A stretch of DNA of 64,000 bases from CAIUGU01 sp965279735 (GTDB lineage Bacteria > Pseudomonadota > Gammaproteobacteria > Steroidobacterales > Steroidobacteraceae): contig OZ257260.1 of assembly GCA_965279735.1 (NCBI GenBank), forward strand, positions 682,001 to 746,000, given 5' to 3'. Below the pieces are notes generated by a model. It was not told the DNA's origin. It searched no databases and was given only the letters and a program-made list of their open reading frames with translations. This document shows, in pieces, positions 26,452 through 33,795 of the stretch (positions are counted from its first letter, which is position 1; the number at the start of each line of letters is the position of its first letter). The position numbers were made by a program, and so were the translations under genes.

Positions 26452-27603
26452 ATGATGAATGCGGAAGTGAAGCCGGACAGGCCGCTGCGTGCCGGCATCG
26501 TGGGTGGCGGGCAGGGGGCGTTCATCGGCAGCGTACACCGGATGGCCGTGCAGCTCGATGGTTCGGCGCGCATCGTCGCCGGGGCGCTGTCGTCCGACCC
26601 TGCGCGCAATCGCGCGAGTGCGGCGGAATGGTTTCTCGACCGCGCCTACGACTCCTACGCAACGATGGCCACCGAGGAGGCGAAGCGTACCGACGGCATC
26701 GACTTCGTCATCATCGCAACGCCCAATCACCTGCATTTCCCGGTGGCAAAGGCATTCCTCGATGCCGGCATCCATGTCGTCTGCGACAAGCCGATCGCGC
26801 TGACAATCGATGAAGCGACAGCGCTTGAAGTGCTCGCCAGGCAACGCTCGCTGGTGTTCGGCCTGACGCATACATACACCGGCTATCCCGCAGTGATCGA
26901 AGCGCGTGAGCGCGTGCGCGCAGGGCAGGTGGGTGAGGTACGCAAGGTGCTTGTCGAATACCTGCAGGACTGGTTGATGGATCCGCTTGAGTCCACCGGC
27001 CAGAAGCAGGCCTCGTGGCGCACGGATCCGAAGAAGTCCGGCGAGAGCGGTTGCGTCGCCGATATCGGCACGCATTGCGAGAACCTGCTGGAGTTCATCA
27101 CCGGTCTTGAAATCAAGTCGCTATGTGCGGACTTCAGGATCTTCGTGCCGGGCAGGCTGCTCGACGACGACGCGAACATCCTGCTACGCATGAACAACGG
27201 TGCGACAGGTGTACTGACCTGCTCGCAAGTGGCGTGTGGAGAGTCGAACGGACTCAGCATCCGCATTTACGGTTCGGCCGGCGGACTCGAATGGAACCAG
27301 CAGGATCCGAACATCCTTGTTTCCAAGCCGAAGGGCCTGCCGCATCAACGGCTCGAAGTCGGCAACGGATACATGGGAGCGAATGCGAAAGGTGTCACGC
27401 GATTGCCGTCCGGTCATCCCGAAGGCTACATCGAAGCGTTCGCGACCCTGTATCGCCACATCATCCGCGACATCTGGCGGCATCGCAGCGGCTTGCCGCT
27501 CGCGAAGGACTATCCCACCGCGGCCGACGGCGTCCGTGGGCTGCGCTTCCTGACACGGGCCATCGAGAGCTCGCGCCGTGGCGCGCAGTGGGTTGATCTC
27601 TAG
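26452..27603 (+). CDS. Gfo/Idh/MocA-family NAD(P) oxidoreductase
   Basis: The 383-residue protein has a Rossmann N terminus, AGIVGGGQGAFIGSVHRMA, which is the variant of this family with an extended GGG-Q-G-FIG loop. IIATPNHLHFPVAK and the lysine motif VVCDKPIALT follow. The C-terminal half has WRTDPKKSGESGCVADIGTHCENL, with the conserved DIGTH substrate-binding segment. It is cytoplasmic. Two adjacent ATG codons (26452, 26455) follow GGAAGGGG. Relatives oxidise sugars at a hydroxyl using NAD; the isomerase-like enzyme upstream may use its product. Its stop overlaps the convergent LacI stop by 4 bp. Confidence 0.9.
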   Translation: MMNAEVKPDRPLRAGIVGGGQGAFIGSVHRMAVQLDGSARIVAGALSSDPARNRASAAEWFLDRAYDSYATMATEEAKRTDGIDFVIIATPNHLHFPVAKAFLDAGIHVVCDKPIALTIDEATALEVLARQRSLVFGLTHTYTGYPAVIEARERVRAGQVGEVRKVLVEYLQDWLMDPLESTGQKQASWRTDPKKSGESGCVADIGTHCENLLEFITGLEIKSLCADFRIFVPGRLLDDDANILLRMNNGATGVLTCSQVACGESNGLSIRIYGSAGGLEWNQQDPNILVSKPKGLPHQRLEVGNGYMGANAKGVTRLPSGHPEGYIEAFATLYRHIIRDIWRHRSGLPLAKDYPTAADGVRGLRFLTRAIESSRRGAQWVDL

Positions 27604-28685
27604 CGCTTCGAGGTAACGGGTTTTTTGCGGCGCTTCGCGGGTTGAACGCGACCCGTTGATTCGCGAGCTATCAGCGTATGCGGACTTAGTACCTGGGTGT
27701 GCTCGTTCCGGCCGCTGCGGCGGGACTTCAATTGGCCAGTCAACAACGACAGGGCAGTGCGCGCCATGGCGGCAACGGGCTGCCTGACCGTCGTGAGGCT
27801 CGGGGAAATCTCCGCTGCAATGCCGGTGTCGTCGAAGCCCACGACCGACAGGTCGCGCGGAACCTCGAGGCCGAGGCGGTGCGCGACCGCCAGCGTGGCC
27901 GAGGCCATCTCGTCGTTGCAGGCGAAGATCGCCGAAGGCCGGGTCGCGCGACGCAACAGTTTCCCTGCTGCTTCGAGTCCTGACTTGTAAGTGAAGTAGC
28001 CCTGCTGGTGCACGATCTGCGCAGGCGGGATGCCTGCTTTGCCGAGCTGGTCGACAAATCCCCAGCGCCGCTGCTCGCTGACGGACTGGTTCGGGTGGCC
28101 CGCAATGCAGCCGAATGCGCGGTGTCCGAAGGCAAGCAGGTGATCGGCGACGTCACGCGCCGCGCGCTCGTTGTCGATGCGCACCGTTGAGTGCCAGGCG
28201 TTTGGACGGCCTGGTGCGAGGCCGACGACAGCAATACCGCGCAGTGAGAGTTGTTCAGCCGTCTCGCTGGAATCGGACAACGGTGGCGGCAGGACCACGC
28301 CGTCGGCGCCCGATGCCACCACGGCATCGACGAGGGCCGATGCATCGTCATCCGGCCCGTGCTTCAGGAGCAGCAGCTGGCTGCCGTTGCGATTGCTCTC
28401 GTCCAGCGCACCCAACAGGAACTCGCTCATGAATCCTGCGGATGGATTGTCGTAGAGCAGGCCAATCCTGAGGCTGCGCGCAGCCGCCAGCCGTTGTGCA
28501 GCTCCATTCGGGGCGTATTTCAGTTCACGGATGGCGGCATTGACGCGATCACGCGCAACCCGACTGACCGAGTGCGGGCTGTTGAGTACCCGCGAGACGG
28601 TCATGGAGGACACGTCCGCCCGGGCCGCCACGTCCTTGATCGTCACGCCTCCGCCGGAACGTCGCTGTCTTCGCCTGTTCTTCAT
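27600..28685 (-). CDS. LacI-family transcriptional regulator
   Basis: ATG at 28685 gives 361 residues with VTIKDVAARADVSSMTVSRVLN near residues 14-35 as helix-turn-helix. The 73 codons upstream in the longer frame are not LacI-like. The sensor domain shows LLYDNPSAGFMSEFLLGAL, IFACNDEMASATLAVAHRLGL and VVGFDDTGIAAEISPSLTTV. It closely resembles the regulator at 3179 (YDNPSA, FDDT and SLTTVRQPV blocks). It is divergent from the isomerase-like gene at 28894 and the operator-like site at 28791 lies between them. The effector is unknown. Confidence 0.92.
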   Translation of the reverse strand: MKNRRRQRRSGGGVTIKDVAARADVSSMTVSRVLNSPHSVSRVARDRVNAAIRELKYAPNGAAQRLAAARSLRIGLLYDNPSAGFMSEFLLGALDESNRNGSQLLLLKHGPDDDASALVDAVVASGADGVVLPPPLSDSSETAEQLSLRGIAVVGLAPGRPNAWHSTVRIDNERAARDVADHLLAFGHRAFGCIAGHPNQSVSEQRRWGFVDQLGKAGIPPAQIVHQQGYFTYKSGLEAAGKLLRRATRPSAIFACNDEMASATLAVAHRLGLEVPRDLSVVGFDDTGIAAEISPSLTTVRQPVAAMARTALSLLTGQLKSRRSGRNEHTQVLSPHTLIARESTGRVQPAKRRKKPVTSKR

Positions 28686-28790
28686 CCTCGATCTGTCATG
28701 CCTCGGCTTCGGGGTGGCAAGCGTAAGCGGGTTGCGCGCCACGCTGCAATGCGGAGAACCGTCAGCCCATTGCACGGGAGGGCGGGGCAA

Positions 28791-28804
28791 TGGTAGCGTT
28801 AACA
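28791..28804. promoter_or_regulatory. LacI-type operator candidate TGGTAGCGTTAACA
   Basis: An inverted repeat with CG centre (TGGTAGC/GTTAACA) lies between the LacI gene at 28685 and the gene at 28894. Arms differ from the TGACA class, suggesting a different repressor specificity. Confidence 0.5.
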
Positions 28805-28893
28805 TCGTCCTCTTCGCGAGCTCCGGATTCGCTGCGAGCCAGGAGGACAAACGGCCGGGATACACGGCTGCATGTCTTGAAGGGGAGGATTCA

Positions 28894-29832
28894 GTGCAGA
28901 ACATCCGCTGGTCTTACATGGATCACTGGCGCGAGCCGTCACCGCGCGGCCTCGTGACGCAATACGCGTCCGTTCGCAGCATGGACCGGTTCATCAAGCA
29001 GCTGGCCGTCCTCGGGTTCGAAGGCATAGACACGTTCTTCTTCAGCCTGCCGCAGTTCGAGGCGATGTTCGGCTCGCTGCCCGCCTTCGAGGACTTCATG
29101 CGGGAGCGAGGCCTGCAGAAGATCGTCAACGTGTTCTTCGCCAAGCCGAATGCCACGCCCGGTTACGCGTTCCACGAACGCAGTGACCACGACAACATCG
29201 TCAGCACCTGCGAGAAGATCATGGAGAAGTGCCGCGACCTCTCCATCGAGGGGCTGATTGTGATGCCGACGAACACGTACTGGCAGATGGAGCCGGTCAC
29301 CGACGACAGGATCGCCGCGATCGCCGAACTGTGGAATCGCGTCGGCGAAGTCACGCGACGCTACGGCGCGAAGACCAGCATCCACCACGAGTTCTGGTGC
29401 GGTATCCGCACGATGGAACAGATCGACCGCTTCTACGAACTGACCGATCCCGATCTGGTGTACTTCTTCTGCGATACCGCGCAGCACGTCATTGCCGGCG
29501 TCGATCCCGTGGCGGTCTACGAGAAGTATCACGCCCGCTGCTCAGGATTCCATTTCAAGGACACCCACCATGTCGACATGACGGAGGACTACCGCCGGCC
29601 GCCGGACGCGGAACTGCTTTCGCCCACGGTCGAGCGCTGGTTCTGGGAAATGGGTACGCCCGAGGGACTCTGCGACTTTCCCGCGCTGATGCGCGCGATG
29701 AAGAAGCACGGTTACAAGGGCTGGGTCGCGCTCGAACACGACAAGGCGGACATCGGCGGCAGCAACTACGCCGAAGCCACCGCGGTCGGCAAGTGGTATG
29801 CCGACAATATCCTGTCGCAGATCTATACCTGA
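28894..29832 (+). CDS. Cytoplasmic TIM-barrel sugar isomerase/epimerase-like enzyme
   Basis: GTG at 28894, five bases after AGGGGAGG, gives 312 residues; the longer frame would run through the divergent promoter. Family motifs are LGFEGIDTFF, EGLIVMPTNTYWQ, KTSIHHEFWCGI, LVYFFCDTAQHVIAGVDPVAV, GFHFKDTHHVD and WVALEHDKAD. The E-D-H-E set typical of metal-binding barrels can be traced. No signal peptide is present. The segment RWFWEMGTPEGLCDFPALM is nearly repeated in the next gene, so the two are tandem paralogues, 10 bp apart. Confidence 0.85.
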   Translation: MQNIRWSYMDHWREPSPRGLVTQYASVRSMDRFIKQLAVLGFEGIDTFFFSLPQFEAMFGSLPAFEDFMRERGLQKIVNVFFAKPNATPGYAFHERSDHDNIVSTCEKIMEKCRDLSIEGLIVMPTNTYWQMEPVTDDRIAAIAELWNRVGEVTRRYGAKTSIHHEFWCGIRTMEQIDRFYELTDPDLVYFFCDTAQHVIAGVDPVAVYEKYHARCSGFHFKDTHHVDMTEDYRRPPDAELLSPTVERWFWEMGTPEGLCDFPALMRAMKKHGYKGWVALEHDKADIGGSNYAEATAVGKWYADNILSQIYT

Positions 29833-29842
29833 GGGCGCGTTC

Positions 29843-30808
29843 ATGGCAGCAATCAAGCTCTCCTGCGCGCTCAATGCATGGCGCCCCACATACGACACCT
29901 TTGTGCGCCCCGAGCACCACGCCAGGGCGCTCAAGACGGTTTCGGTATCCGGGTTTCGCGCAGTGGAACTCTCTGCGGGCGCCGGCCGGTGGGAGCCGAT
30001 GGGCAACCGCGAGATGATGGAGGTCAACCATGGCTCGGTCGCGGGCTTCGCCGAGTTCCTGCGCTCCTGCGCCATTGACTCGGTCTCGAGCTACTTCTTC
30101 GACCCCGGTGCGTTCATCTCAACGGCAGGGGTGCCGTTCGCGCCGGGTAATCCCGCGGATACCGCGGCCATCGTCGCGCTGGCCGGCGAGTACGTGACAT
30201 TGCTCGCGGCGTTGGGCGGCGATCGATTAGTCGTCAAGCCTGCCCCTGCGTTCTGGCGGACGGGCGGCTTGCCGGATCCGCTGCTCGCGAATCTTGCGCA
30301 GCTCTGGAACGAAGTCGGCGCGCTCGCGGCGAAGCAAGGCGTGCAGGTTGCGTTGCACGTCGATTGTCTGTCGAGCTTGCGAACGGAAGAGTCGATGGCG
30401 CGGATGCTTGCGGCCACGAATCCGCAGAACGTGGGCCTCGCGCTCGATACTGCGGAACTGACGCTGGCCGGACTGGATGCCGTTGCGGTCTACAAGCGGT
30501 TCGCTGCCCGTGTGAATCATGTGCAGTTCAAGGACGTCGTGTTGCGCGACGACCTGGGCGAGGCGACGCAAAAGAATGCCGAACATCATTTCCTGTCGGG
30601 CGGCGGCGCAAGGGCCGTTGTTCGCTGGTTCTGGGAAATGGGTACGCCGGGTGGCCTGGTCGACTTTCCCGCGTTGCTCGCGGCGATGCAGGGCGCCGGC
30701 TACCAGGGCTGGATCGTGGCAGAGAGCGACCAGAGTCCGTATCCCGCGACGAGTGCGATGCTGAATGGGTGGTATTTCAAGCACAAGCTTTCAGAGCTCG
30801 CACGCTGA
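29843..30808 (+). CDS. Cytoplasmic TIM-barrel sugar isomerase/epimerase-like enzyme
   Basis: The protein has 321 residues from ATG 29843. It contains GFRAVELSAGAGRWEP, RLVVKPAPAFWRTG, QVALHVDCLSSL, VGLALDTAELTLAGLDAVAVY, NHVQFKDVVL and WIVAESDQSP, matching the barrel fold of the preceding gene but with low identity apart from RWFWEMGTPGGLVDFPALL. It is cytoplasmic. The two neighbours may form a heteromer or catalyse successive steps; sequence alone does not decide. The following gene is an MFS carrier 45 bp downstream. Confidence 0.83.
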   Translation: MAAIKLSCALNAWRPTYDTFVRPEHHARALKTVSVSGFRAVELSAGAGRWEPMGNREMMEVNHGSVAGFAEFLRSCAIDSVSSYFFDPGAFISTAGVPFAPGNPADTAAIVALAGEYVTLLAALGGDRLVVKPAPAFWRTGGLPDPLLANLAQLWNEVGALAAKQGVQVALHVDCLSSLRTEESMARMLAATNPQNVGLALDTAELTLAGLDAVAVYKRFAARVNHVQFKDVVLRDDLGEATQKNAEHHFLSGGGARAVVRWFWEMGTPGGLVDFPALLAAMQGAGYQGWIVAESDQSPYPATSAMLNGWYFKHKLSELAR

Positions 30809-30853
30809 CACATCGAATGTAACTGCAGAGAATGAATCGGGGGAGGACGTCAG

Positions 30854-32104
30854 ATGCACGACGCAGGTTCGGCGCCGCCGCCAGGCGAATCGCCTCCCGT
30901 GGGTCCGAACGGACGGTCCCCCGGAGCTGCACAGGCGCTCGTGCTGATCGGCCTCAATGCGATGCCGATCCTCGCTAACGCGTCGTTGGTCCCAAGCCTG
31001 CCCAACTTCTTCAAGCACTTTGCCGGCGTGCCGGGCGCAGTCTTCTGGGTGCCGATGATCATCACGTTGCCGACGCTGTGCATCGGCCTCTTCTCTGCGT
31101 TTGCAGGGATGCTTGCCGACCGGTGGGGAAGGCGCAAGCTGATCCTGATCGCTGTCTCGTTCTTCGTGATCTGCGGCATGGCGCCGCTGCTGTTCGAACA
31201 GCTGCACTGGATCCTGCTGGCCCGCGCGGGGCTGGGCATTGCCGAGGCCTGTACGCTGACGGCAGGCAACGCACTGATGGGCGACTATTTCTCCGGAGAG
31301 ACACGCCGGAAGTGGCTGAGCTACGAGACCATCCTCGGGCCCATCATCGGTTCGGTCGTGCTGGTCACCGGCGGTTACCTGGGCACAATCTGGTGGCGCG
31401 GTCCGTTCCTGCTGTACGGCATCGGATTGATCGTGCTGGTCGGTGCGGTACTGCTGCTGTGGGAACCGCCGCGCAAGCGGCGTGATGCCGCACAGGTTGT
31501 GCCTGCAGACCGTCGGTTCCCGTGGGGGACGGCCGCCCTCGTGGCCATCGGCACGCTGATCGCGGCGATGCCGTTCTTCTCGCAGAACATCCAGCATGGC
31601 CGGATCTTCGCCGGACTCGGTCTCACCTCGTCGTTCGACATCAGCCTCTACGCCACGATTGCAAGTGTCGGCACGGTCCTCGGTGCCTATATGTTCCGCA
31701 TCCTGCCGGCGCGCCGCATCGAGCAGAGCCTCGTGCTCGTGTTCGGGCTGTTCGCAGTGAGCTTCATCTCGCTGTCCTTCAAGCCGCCATTGATCCTCGG
31801 CACGGTCCTTGATGCAGTAGGGCAGTTCGCCGGCGGCATGTGCTATCCGGCCGTGCTCGCATGGGCGTTGAGTCGCTTCCCGCAGGAGTACCGCGGCCGG
31901 GGAGTGGGCGTGTGGAGCGGCAGCTTTTATGTCGGGGCGTTCGTCAGCGGGTTGGTCATCGGCGTCATCGGGAAATATACCGACGGCTTTCTGGCGAGCA
32001 TCGGCGTCATCGGGTACGCATGCGCCGGCGTAGCCCTGGCGTTGCTGGCAGTGAACATACGGGCAGCGCTCTTGCCGGCTGAAGTGAAGACCGCTGTCGG
32101 GTAA
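30854..32104 (+). CDS. MFS transporter
   Basis: The 416-residue protein has 12 hydrophobic segments. The inter-helix motif GMLADRWGRRKLILI between helices 2 and 3 is the classic MFS signature. GLGIAEACTLTAGNALMGDYF corresponds to helices 4-5, and PARRIEQSLVLVFGLF is in the second half. The first 35 residues are soluble and Pro/Gly-rich. It is flanked on both sides by isomerase-like genes, so a sugar or sugar-acid cargo is likely, but the subfamily does not reveal which. GGGGGAGG lies six bases before the start. Confidence 0.87.
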   Translation: MHDAGSAPPPGESPPVGPNGRSPGAAQALVLIGLNAMPILANASLVPSLPNFFKHFAGVPGAVFWVPMIITLPTLCIGLFSAFAGMLADRWGRRKLILIAVSFFVICGMAPLLFEQLHWILLARAGLGIAEACTLTAGNALMGDYFSGETRRKWLSYETILGPIIGSVVLVTGGYLGTIWWRGPFLLYGIGLIVLVGAVLLLWEPPRKRRDAAQVVPADRRFPWGTAALVAIGTLIAAMPFFSQNIQHGRIFAGLGLTSSFDISLYATIASVGTVLGAYMFRILPARRIEQSLVLVFGLFAVSFISLSFKPPLILGTVLDAVGQFAGGMCYPAVLAWALSRFPQEYRGRGVGVWSGSFYVGAFVSGLVIGVIGKYTDGFLASIGVIGYACAGVALALLAVNIRAALLPAEVKTAVG

Positions 32105-32137
32105 ACAGTTTCGATCAGGATTCCAGGGGGCTTGGCC

Positions 32138-32908
32138 ATGAAGTTGTCCGCTTGCATTGAATGGTTGTTTGCCGATGAGGTTGCTGACTTCGCGGATCGC
32201 ATTCGCGCCTGCCACAAGCACGGTATCGAGGCTGTCGAGTTTCATCTGTGGCGGGACAAGGATCTCGGCGCCATCCGTGCGGCGCTCGATGAAACCGGTA
32301 TCGAGCTCGTGGCCTTCGTCAATGATCCGCGCCGCCACCTGACGAAGCGGGAAACGCATGCGGAATTCCACGCGGACTTCGCGGAAGCCTTGAAGGTGGC
32401 CGAGCGACTGGGTTCGCGGGCAGTGCTCGTGACCATCGGTCCGGCGCCGAGCGATCGCCCGAGAAGCGAACAACGTGCATCCGTCGTCGCAGCCTTCTCG
32501 CAGGCCGCCCGCATGGCCCGCGATGCGGGCAAGCTCGTGTTCGTCGAGGCATTGAACAGTGTCGTCGATCATCCAGGGTTCTTTCTCACGTCGACCACCG
32601 AGGCCCTCGACATCGCAGACGAAGTCGGTTTGCCGAACATGCAGGTGCTCTACGATTTCTACCACTCCGCCATGATGGGCGAGGACGCGCGCATCGTTCT
32701 GTCCGGCCGCATGCAACGCATTGGCCACGTCCAGGTAGCGGACGCGCCGGGGCGTCACGAGCCGGGCACCGGCCACATCGACTGGGCCGCTCAGATGCGA
32801 TTGCTTGGCGAACTTGGTTACAAGGGGCCCATCGGCCTCGAGTACAAGCCGGCCACCTCGACGACCCAATCATTGAAGGCGGTGAAGGCCGCACTGGGCG
32901 GCGGTTGA
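32138..32908 (+). CDS. Hydroxypyruvate isomerase-like TIM-barrel enzyme
   Basis: ATG at 32138, seven bases after AGGGGG, gives 256 residues, the usual length of the Hyi/OtnI family. Motifs MKLSACIEWLF, GIEAVEFHLWRDKDL, LVFVEALNSVVDHPGFFLT, MQVLYDFYHSAMMGED, IGHVQVADAPGRHEPGTGHIDW and GLEYKPA match that family closely, including the catalytic glutamates in VEALNS and LEYKP. Known members interconvert hydroxypyruvate/tartronate semialdehyde or 2-oxo-tetronates. The enzyme is cytoplasmic. Its substrate in a sugar cluster could be a short product of an oxidised sugar. Confidence 0.88.
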   Translation: MKLSACIEWLFADEVADFADRIRACHKHGIEAVEFHLWRDKDLGAIRAALDETGIELVAFVNDPRRHLTKRETHAEFHADFAEALKVAERLGSRAVLVTIGPAPSDRPRSEQRASVVAAFSQAARMARDAGKLVFVEALNSVVDHPGFFLTSTTEALDIADEVGLPNMQVLYDFYHSAMMGEDARIVLSGRMQRIGHVQVADAPGRHEPGTGHIDWAAQMRLLGELGYKGPIGLEYKPATSTTQSLKAVKAALGGG

Positions 32909-32940
32909 GCGTTCGGCGTCTGACAGACTGGAGAAGACTC

Positions 32941-33795
32941 ATGCGTTGGAATCGCAGAATCGTCGTGGCCCTTCTTGCAGTGACAGGTGCGTTGCTCGTA
33001 CTTCCGGGATTGGCCTCCGCGCAGGCCGTCATCCGTCCCGGTGCTGGCGATGGCGTCGGACCCGGAGCACGCTTCAATCCCGCAACCGAGCGTGAAGCCG
33101 CGGAGCGGGGTGGCGTGTTCTTTCGCTCCTCGTGCGGGTTCTGCCATGGTGCAGAGGGCCGCGGTGCACAGGGTCCGGCCTTGACGCAGTCGCTGCTCGT
33201 TCATGCGGACAGCGACGGCAAGGCGATGGGTGCATTCCTCAAGACCGGCAAGCCTGACACCGGAATGCCGCCGTTCCCGAACGTCACGGCCGATGAGCTG
33301 GCGGGGATCTCTGCGTTCCTGCGCTCCAAGGGCCTCGAGCCGCGCGTCGCGTTCGATCCCGCCTCCATCGTCGTGGGTGATGCCGCCGCTGGGGAGCGTT
33401 TCTTCAACGGTGCAGGCCAGTGCAGTACATGCCATTCGGCCACGGCTGATCTCAAGGGCATCGGCTCCCGCTATTCGCCGCTCGTCATCCAGGGTCGTGC
33501 CATCAATCCCCGTGCGGTGGGTCCGGGTCCGGGCGCCACCGCAAAGCCGTTGCCCGCGGCCAAGGTCACCGTGACGCTCGAACGCGGGCGCACTGTGAGC
33601 GGTGAGCTCGTGCAGGTGAACGACTTCTTCGTCACGCTCATCGACTCAACCGGCGTTCGCCGCACCTTCCCGCGCGACAACGAGAAACCGAAGGTCGACG
33701 TCGTTGATCCTCTTGAGGCGCATCGACAGCAGATGCTGCGCTGGACCGACACAGACCTGTGGAACATCACTGCTTATCTGGTGAGCCTGAAATGA
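32941..33795 (+). CDS. Diheme c-type cytochrome with extra C-terminal domain, partner of quinoprotein copy 2
   Basis: ATG at 32941 with GGAGAAG upstream gives 284 residues. A signal peptide ends GLASA (about residue 27). Heme sites are CGFCH (residues 65-69) and CSTCH (161-165). The insert after the second heme (TVTLERGRTVSGELVQVNDFFVTLI, then TFPRDNEKPKVDVVDPLEAH) and the ending NITAYLVSLK align with the cytochrome at 16727. The start codon of the quinoprotein-like gene overlaps its stop, so the two form a complex or electron-transfer pair. Confidence 0.88.
   Translation: MRWNRRIVVALLAVTGALLVLPGLASAQAVIRPGAGDGVGPGARFNPATEREAAERGGVFFRSSCGFCHGAEGRGAQGPALTQSLLVHADSDGKAMGAFLKTGKPDTGMPPFPNVTADELAGISAFLRSKGLEPRVAFDPASIVVGDAAAGERFFNGAGQCSTCHSATADLKGIGSRYSPLVIQGRAINPRAVGPGPGATAKPLPAAKVTVTLERGRTVSGELVQVNDFFVTLIDSTGVRRTFPRDNEKPKVDVVDPLEAHRQQMLRWTDTDLWNITAYLVSLK

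Noticed and set aside
30791..32869. Long leftward open frame opposite the MFS and Hyi-like genes
   Set aside because: Same reasoning: a shadow of convincing rightward genes with low-complexity, charged sequence and no family match.
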